DNA from: an uncultured Clostridia bacterium
Lineage (GTDB): Bacteria; Bacillota; Clostridia; Christensenellales; Borkfalkiaceae
Length of the DNA stretch: 18,412 bases
Assembly (NCBI GenBank): GCA_947627125.1
Contig: CANQUY010000015.1
Location: 1-18,412, forward strand
Direction of reading: 5' to 3'
Below, one piece after another: positions 14,045-18,412 of this stretch (positions within the stretch are counted from its first letter, which is position 1; every line of letters starts with the position of its first letter). The notes below the pieces were generated by a model. That model saw only the letters and a list, made by a program, of their open reading frames with translations, searched no databases and was not told the origin of the DNA. A program made the translations under genes and the position numbers.

Positions 14045-17000
14045 TTATGCTTCGTTCTGGATCAAGACAGATACGACACCCCAGTTGTCTTTTTCTTCCG
14101 TTGCGCCGTACTTGTTGACAAGGGTGTACTTCTTGCCGTTCAAAGTAACGCTCTTGCCGTCCTGTGCGACAGTTGTGGGGAGCTTCAGGTCGCTCTGGGC
14201 TCCGCCGAAGTGGCAGGTATAGGGATTGCCGTGAACTGCGATATCGGTAATATCGTACTTGGCCGTCCAAGTGCCGTCTTCGTTGATGGTGAGAACGGGA
14301 TTTACCAATTTGTTGGAAGTCCAGTTGTCGCCGCGCATCTGAAGGTCCACAAAGAAGTTCGAGAATGCTTTCTGAATTTTAGCCTTATCGGTCTCGGCAG
14401 CGGTGCCGTTCGTGGCGTTACCTGAGATGGAGAGGTAAACTTTATTATCCTCCACAACGAGGTCTGCAGAAGTCGCCGTCAGCGTTGTGGGATCGCCGAC
14501 CTTAATGCAGGGGATATTCCATGTTCCGTTGTCGCCCGTGCACTCGATTTCGTATTTGTTGTCGCCGACAATAATATACTTACCGTGGGTGGAATGGTCG
14601 TAGTCATGGATCTCGGTCTTGGCATCGTTGATGAAGAGATTCGACCAAAGCCGACCGTCGCCGCCGACCTTGATGCCCGTCAAATCGAAATACAGCTTAT
14701 AGTTCTCGCCATTCTTTTCGACTTTGATGCAAGCGGATTTCCATTCAAAATCGTCGTCTGGGTTATCTTTGTCGCCCGCATCCACGTTGCCGAACTGCAC
14801 AGCGGCCTTCAGTTCGTCGTCCGTGTACCCTGTCGCCTTAACGGTCACAACGATGCAGGGCTTGCCGCCGTCCTCAACAAGGTCAACGTCAACGTCATCC
14901 AGCAAACTGATCGACTTGGGGGAATAGTCGGGATCGACCTCGGGCGGGTTCGTATCGCCCTCCTCGGCATCCGTCACGATGAGGGCAGCGAAATCCCAAT
15001 AAGGATCGCCCTTGTTTACGATCGAATACTTCTTGCCGCCGACGACTGCATACAGACCGTCGTAAACATGGCTCGGTTCCTTCAGCTCCACAACAAGACT
15101 TCCTTCGGTGAGCTCAGCCGTCGTCCCCGATTCCATAAAGAAGAGTTTCATATAGCGGTGCTCGTCGGTGCATTCGGTGACGTCGAACCAAATTTCATAG
15201 AGATGATTCTCTTCATCGACGCACTTCGCCTTTGCGGGATCCTGTTCGTACAGGTCGCGCGTGCTGCTGTCGATATTGCCGAGCACAAACTTCTTCACAT
15301 CATCAAGGGTGTAGTTCTTTACCTTGACCGTCACGACGTAGTAAACCTTCGTGGGAGATGCAAAGTTATCGACCTTGAGCGCCATCTTTTCAAAGGTTGC
15401 GCTCTTCGACGTGCTGTCCTCCGTTCTGATGAGGATCATGCCGTTTGCCCAAGACTGTTTTTCTCCTGAGTAGCCCGACGCAACGTCCAAGGTGTATGTC
15501 ATCGTCCCGATCGTTACGGGCGAATCCTTATGAACATTGATGCTTCCCTGATAGATATTTTTGCCGTCTACGTTCTCATATTGGAGATAGAGCGCGAGGC
15601 CGTCTTTCACTTCTCCTACAGGAGGAAGTTCGATCGAAACCTTGAAGGTGCCGTTATCGTTGATTTCAATGATGAGGTTCCCTTCGTCCAATGTTCTGCT
15701 CCAAACTGTGTCAACATGCTGCGTTCCGATAAAGTCGCTGGCCTTGATGACGGGAGCGGGATATTTCTCCTTGAGAAGGTTTTCTACCTCTGCCTTTTGG
15801 AGTTTCTCTGTATTCCACGTACCGGTAACAACATAGTAGCCCTTGTCGCTCTTCATCTCGAGCGTGGCATCTGTTTCGGCAATGGATTCGTTGACGAGCC
15901 AGCCGACGATGGCGCCCCATTCGCCGTAGCCGATATAGAGCACTCTCGTATTGTCTGCACTGGCAAACGACGTACGGATACCGTCAAGGCTGCCGAGCTT
16001 CTCGCCGGAAACGAAGGTGTCATCTGTAGCGATCCACGAATTGAGAAGGTTGTGTTCGGGTGCGCCTGCGCTGAACACGATCTCTTCGCCCTCATTCAAA
16101 ACCTTGAGGTGGAAATACATGGTGGTTGTGTAAGGCATATCGGCAAGAGCGAGGCTGACGGAGTATTTTCCGTCCTCTACAGTTCCGCTGCCCACGACGG
16201 ACGAAGAGCCCCAATAGTCGATCTCAACCGTCTTTGCCTGCTGTGCCGTTTCGCCGAGAAGGGTTCCCGAGAATACGACGTTATCGCCATCCTGCGAGAT
16301 CGTGATCGGAGGCATATACCTGTTCACAACCGCCTTGAGATAACGGTCTGTGCTTCCATCCGGTGTATAGACCTGGAAGGAGAACGTATAATCGTCGTTG
16401 TGCATGACTTGGTTGGTATCGACAAAGCCCTGCGCAGCATAGTCGTTCAGGTTGATCTCCTGCTCGTCTTTGACGCCTTCTGCCTCAGCGACGAATTTGA
16501 TATCCATCCACTTGCCGAAGTAGTCGTTCTCGCCATTATCGCCCCATCTTGCATTTCCAAGATTGTTCATGTCGTATTTCATGGTGAACTTCTGGCCGCG
16601 TGTGCCGTTCATCGTATCGCCCTTCAATTCGACTTTGGCGTTTCCTTCATAGAAATACAGATAGAAGGAATTGGCTGCACGGAAAGTGCCATTCACAACA
16701 AGGAACACTTTGCCGCTGTCGCTGCCGGCTCCCTGTTCGTAACCAATGCTTTCGAGCGTGACGAGGTTTGCTTTCCAGTGTGCGGTGTAAGTGACGCTGA
16801 CGTCAAGTTTGGCAGGGATCGAGAGAGCTGCCTCATTGTTGCCATTGTTCCAGCCGAGGAATTGATAGTCCCCTTCCGTGCCGCGGCTCATATATTCCGC
16901 AGAGGGCAGGATTATTTCTTTCTCGAGCGCCTTATCAAAGGTGAACGTCACTTTGCCGTTTTCGTTGGTGACCTGTTTGATATCGGTATAAGTTTCCTTC

Positions 17001-17641
17001 AACGCATCGGAATACTTTGTATCGATCGAGCCGCCGGTGGCATCGATGGTGATTTTGCCGACAACGGGTTCCGTCAAATTGACCTTCTCGGAGGTCTTTC
17101 CGCCGTAGGTAACGGTGAAATAGGTGTCGCCAAAGGTAAATGCACCGCCAGAGGGATATGTGACGACGTAGCCTTTTTCTATCTTTTCGGATTCTCCCGT
17201 CGCATAGTTCACGCTGACTTCCATGCCCGTTTCATCGAGGAATTCTCCCGCGTAATAAGTCATTCTTGTGGGATTCTTCGTAACGGCAACCGACGCGATC
17301 GCCCTACTGACGGTGATGGCGATATCGTTGGCGCTCTTCCCTTTCTTGACTTCGATAGAATAGACGTTGTCCGTCCCCTTCAAAGTCGTTCTGCCGTTTT
17401 TCACCACAACATCGTAGCCGGAAGCGGGCACGACCTTAAAGGTGAGCGTTTCGCCGACTGTGTAGGTTTCGGGAAGTTCGGCGCTGTCGTTGACAGTGAC
17501 TGTAACATGCTCCTTGTCGTTGATCGTCCATTTGACGACTTCGGTTTCGGCCTCTGTGCCGCCGCAAGCAACGGCGAGGGAAAGGCAGAGCACCATAATC
17601 AAACCGAGGACGACTGCAAGGATCGTTCTTCTCTTTGTCAT
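14045..17641 (-). CDS. Large multi-domain surface lipoprotein, Ig-like and repeat domains, function unknown
   Basis: A 1198-residue protein. The signal peptide ends AVAC (Cys 26), so it is probably a lipoprotein exposed on the cell. Residues ~115-190 match a Big_3 Ig-like domain (KNPTRMTYYAGEF, later FTVTYGG). Residues ~228-289 resemble an InlB-type beta-grasp repeat (FLGWNNGNN, TYTAHWK). Residues ~290-750 are beta-rich and unassigned. The last 445 residues hold three related units (~753-906, 907-1053, 1054-1198), each with a VVTV-like opening, an acidic region, an aromatic D(V/L/I)T segment, and a GGKKYSIVNKG / GDNKYEIECTG / NGKKYTLVNKY signature near its end. No catalytic motif is visible. 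Adhesion or glycan binding is inference from the domains and hydrolase neighbours. AGGAGG lies 6 bases before the ATG. Confidence 0.88.
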   Translation of the reverse strand: MTKRRTILAVVLGLIMVLCLSLAVACGGTEAETEVVKWTINDKEHVTVTVNDSAELPETYTVGETLTFKVVPASGYDVVVKNGRTTLKGTDNVYSIEVKKGKSANDIAITVSRAIASVAVTKNPTRMTYYAGEFLDETGMEVSVNYATGESEKIEKGYVVTYPSGGAFTFGDTYFTVTYGGKTSEKVNLTEPVVGKITIDATGGSIDTKYSDALKETYTDIKQVTNENGKVTFTFDKALEKEIILPSAEYMSRGTEGDYQFLGWNNGNNEAALSIPAKLDVSVTYTAHWKANLVTLESIGYEQGAGSDSGKVFLVVNGTFRAANSFYLYFYEGNAKVELKGDTMNGTRGQKFTMKYDMNNLGNARWGDNGENDYFGKWMDIKFVAEAEGVKDEQEINLNDYAAQGFVDTNQVMHNDDYTFSFQVYTPDGSTDRYLKAVVNRYMPPITISQDGDNVVFSGTLLGETAQQAKTVEIDYWGSSSVVGSGTVEDGKYSVSLALADMPYTTTMYFHLKVLNEGEEIVFSAGAPEHNLLNSWIATDDTFVSGEKLGSLDGIRTSFASADNTRVLYIGYGEWGAIVGWLVNESIAETDATLEMKSDKGYYVVTGTWNTEKLQKAEVENLLKEKYPAPVIKASDFIGTQHVDTVWSRTLDEGNLIIEINDNGTFKVSIELPPVGEVKDGLALYLQYENVDGKNIYQGSINVHKDSPVTIGTMTYTLDVASGYSGEKQSWANGMILIRTEDSTSKSATFEKMALKVDNFASPTKVYYVVTVKVKNYTLDDVKKFVLGNIDSSTRDLYEQDPAKAKCVDEENHLYEIWFDVTECTDEHRYMKLFFMESGTTAELTEGSLVVELKEPSHVYDGLYAVVGGKKYSIVNKGDPYWDFAALIVTDAEEGDTNPPEVDPDYSPKSISLLDDVDVDLVEDGGKPCIVVTVKATGYTDDELKAAVQFGNVDAGDKDNPDDDFEWKSACIKVEKNGENYKLYFDLTGIKVGGDGRLWSNLFINDAKTEIHDYDHSTHGKYIIVGDNKYEIECTGDNGTWNIPCIKVGDPTTLTATSADLVVEDNKVYLSISGNATNGTAAETDKAKIQKAFSNFFVDLQMRGDNWTSNKLVNPVLTINEDGTWTAKYDITDIAVHGNPYTCHFGGAQSDLKLPTTVAQDGKSVTLNGKKYTLVNKYGATEEKDNWGVVSVLIQNEA

Positions 17642-17711
17642 CTTTTTCCTCCTGTTTTTTTATTGAGAGATACGACGGGATGACATTCCGCCGCATTCCT
17701 TTACAACCTAT

Positions 17712-17740
17712 ATTATATAACATTGAGCGCATAGGGTAAA
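17712..17740 (-). promoter_or_regulatory. Predicted promoter of the large lipoprotein gene
   Basis: On the minus strand, TTTACC (17735-17740), 17 bases, then TATAAT (17712-17717). Transcription would start near 17705, giving a leader of about 64 bases with AGGAGG at 17648-17653. The -10 box is perfect; the -35 box is weak. Confidence 0.65.
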
Positions 17741-17840
17741 TATACACTCTTGGAATTTGGTCTATTTTTATATATCTTTGTTACATTGAATACTGCAAAA
17801 ATGATAATTTAAAACAAATTTTCGGGGCAGAATTGAAAAT

Positions 17841-18218
17841 TTAATTATATTTTGTGTGCGATTTAAAAATTAAGGCCATGAGGAAGGAAAAAACGACCGC
17901 CGCGGAAACGCCTGCGCTCGCCGCCGCCAGCGGGCCCGTGAGAGCCTTGAAGAGGCCCTCTTCCGCCCCGCGCATTGCGCCGTTGGCGAGGAGATACCCA
18001 AAGCCTGAGATGGGAACGGTGGCTCCCGCCCCTGCGAATTCGACAAGGGGCTGATAGAGGCCGAGCGCGGTCAATGCGACTCCCGCAAGCATGAAGAGGA
18101 CAAGGATCTTGCCGGCGGTGAGGTCGGTAAAATTGATGATGATCTGCGCGATCATGCAGATGAGCCCGCCCACGGCAAACGCCTTGATGAACATCAAAAG
18201 AATTTCGAGGTATTCCAT
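17841..18218 (-). CDS. spoVAE: Stage V sporulation protein AE (SpoVA channel component)
   Basis: A 125-residue polytopic membrane protein that closely matches the SpoVAE (SpoVAEB) family: FAVGGLICMIAQIII, then LTAGKILVLFMLAGVALTALG, LYQPLVEFAGAGATVPISGF, and GYLLANG. In spores this protein works with SpoVAC and SpoVAD in the inner-membrane channel that moves dipicolinic acid. Family length is about 115-125, so the gene looks complete. I prefer the ATG at 18218 (MEYLEILL); the longer ATG at 18245 starts inside a repeat. Neither has a visible Shine-Dalgarno. In other Firmicutes the gene follows spoVAC-spoVAD. Here only ~190 bases upstream are visible and they are repeat DNA, so a spoVAD may lie just outside the window. 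No clear terminator follows. Confidence 0.9.
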   Translation of the reverse strand: MEYLEILLMFIKAFAVGGLICMIAQIIINFTDLTAGKILVLFMLAGVALTALGLYQPLVEFAGAGATVPISGFGYLLANGAMRGAEEGLFKALTGPLAAASAGVSAAVVFSFLMALIFKSHTKYN

Positions 18219-18235
18219 ATGTAGTCGGACCGCCC

Positions 18236-18399
18236 GCGGCGTCATGCTGAGAAGGGGAGTTGTACGAAGTCAGTGCCCCCTCCCGCGGAGGGGGGTAGGG
18301 GGGTGGGCAACGACCGCATTATGTCTGTTTGCGCCCCGCGAGATTCTTCGGGTTAGTCCCCGTCCTCTCGTCCTGCTCCGTTTCTCAGAATGACGCGGC
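18236..18399. repeat. Inverted two-unit repeat with interrupted left unit (copy 3)
   Basis: The left end (GCGGCGTCATGCTGAG) and right unit (CCGCGAGATTCTTCGGG to CTCAGAATGACGCGGC) match copies 1 and 2. The left unit breaks off after TACGAAGTC, where a G/C-rich hairpin block (18273-18310) replaces its inner half. It lies directly upstream of spoVAE. Confidence 0.8.
18273..18310. repeat. G/C-rich hairpin block nested in copy 3
   Basis: A CCCCCTCC/GGAGGGGG hairpin followed by GGGGTAGGGGGGTGGGC. It is the reverse complement of the type at 13561-13591, which reads CCCACCCCCCTACCCCCCTC there. Its position inside the left unit suggests insertion or replacement. Confidence 0.7.
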
Positions 18400-18412
18400 G
18401 GCCCCTGCTCCC

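Noticed and set aside
15530..17683. A 717-codon plus-strand open frame across most of the large lipoprotein gene
   Set aside because: It lies antisense to a gene with a signal peptide, recognisable domains, promoter and ribosome binding site. Its translation is low-complexity in character, rich in I, V, D and R, with no family features. C/G-biased codon use commonly opens the antisense frame.

Overview
The window looks like a piece of chromosome from an endospore-forming, anaerobic member of the Firmicutes (class Clostridia). A pyruvate:ferredoxin oxidoreductase gene (nifJ) points to anaerobic pyruvate metabolism. A SpoVAE protein points to endospores. The promoters are of the Gram-positive sigma-A type, Shine-Dalgarno sequences are strong, and several secreted proteins carry lipobox signal peptides. 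A gut or rumen Clostridia lineage fits the surface glycoside hydrolases and the Big_3/InlB-like lipoprotein, but that is inference and I cannot name a genus.

Layout. Bases 1-3340 hold the 3' part of nifJ (its first ~85 codons lie outside the window) and its terminator. Bases 3365-3676 are two abutting palindromic intergenic repeats. A tRNA-Ser(UGA) with promoter and terminator follows. Bases 3960-4860 are a visibly AT-rich patch with small, partly broken ORFs and a 23-bp imperfect direct repeat. A tRNA-Leu(UAG) lies on the minus strand. Bases 5115-5230 carry a dense cluster of DnaA-box-like 9-mers with no replication gene in view.

Bases 5315-11188 form a carbohydrate locus. A minus-strand pair encodes a GH5 lipoprotein with a C-terminal fascin-like trefoil and a TetR-type regulator. 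Divergent from it is a large GH3 beta-glucosidase whose domains are in circularly permuted order and which has a membrane segment at each end. Two more minus-strand surface lipoproteins follow: a two-part beta-helix protein (11440-13494), possibly made from a leaderless mRNA, and a 1198-residue multi-domain protein with three related C-terminal units (14045-17641). The right end holds spoVAE (17841-18218) behind another palindromic repeat.

Working model (inference). GH5, GH3 and the beta-helix protein act at the cell surface on a beta-glucan, perhaps beta-1,3-linked; the large lipoprotein may bind substrate; the TetR protein may act on the 303-bp divergent region. The intergenic spaces carry a family of palindromic repeats whose half-units show a covarying dinucleotide. 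This suggests a conserved small stem in each half-unit.
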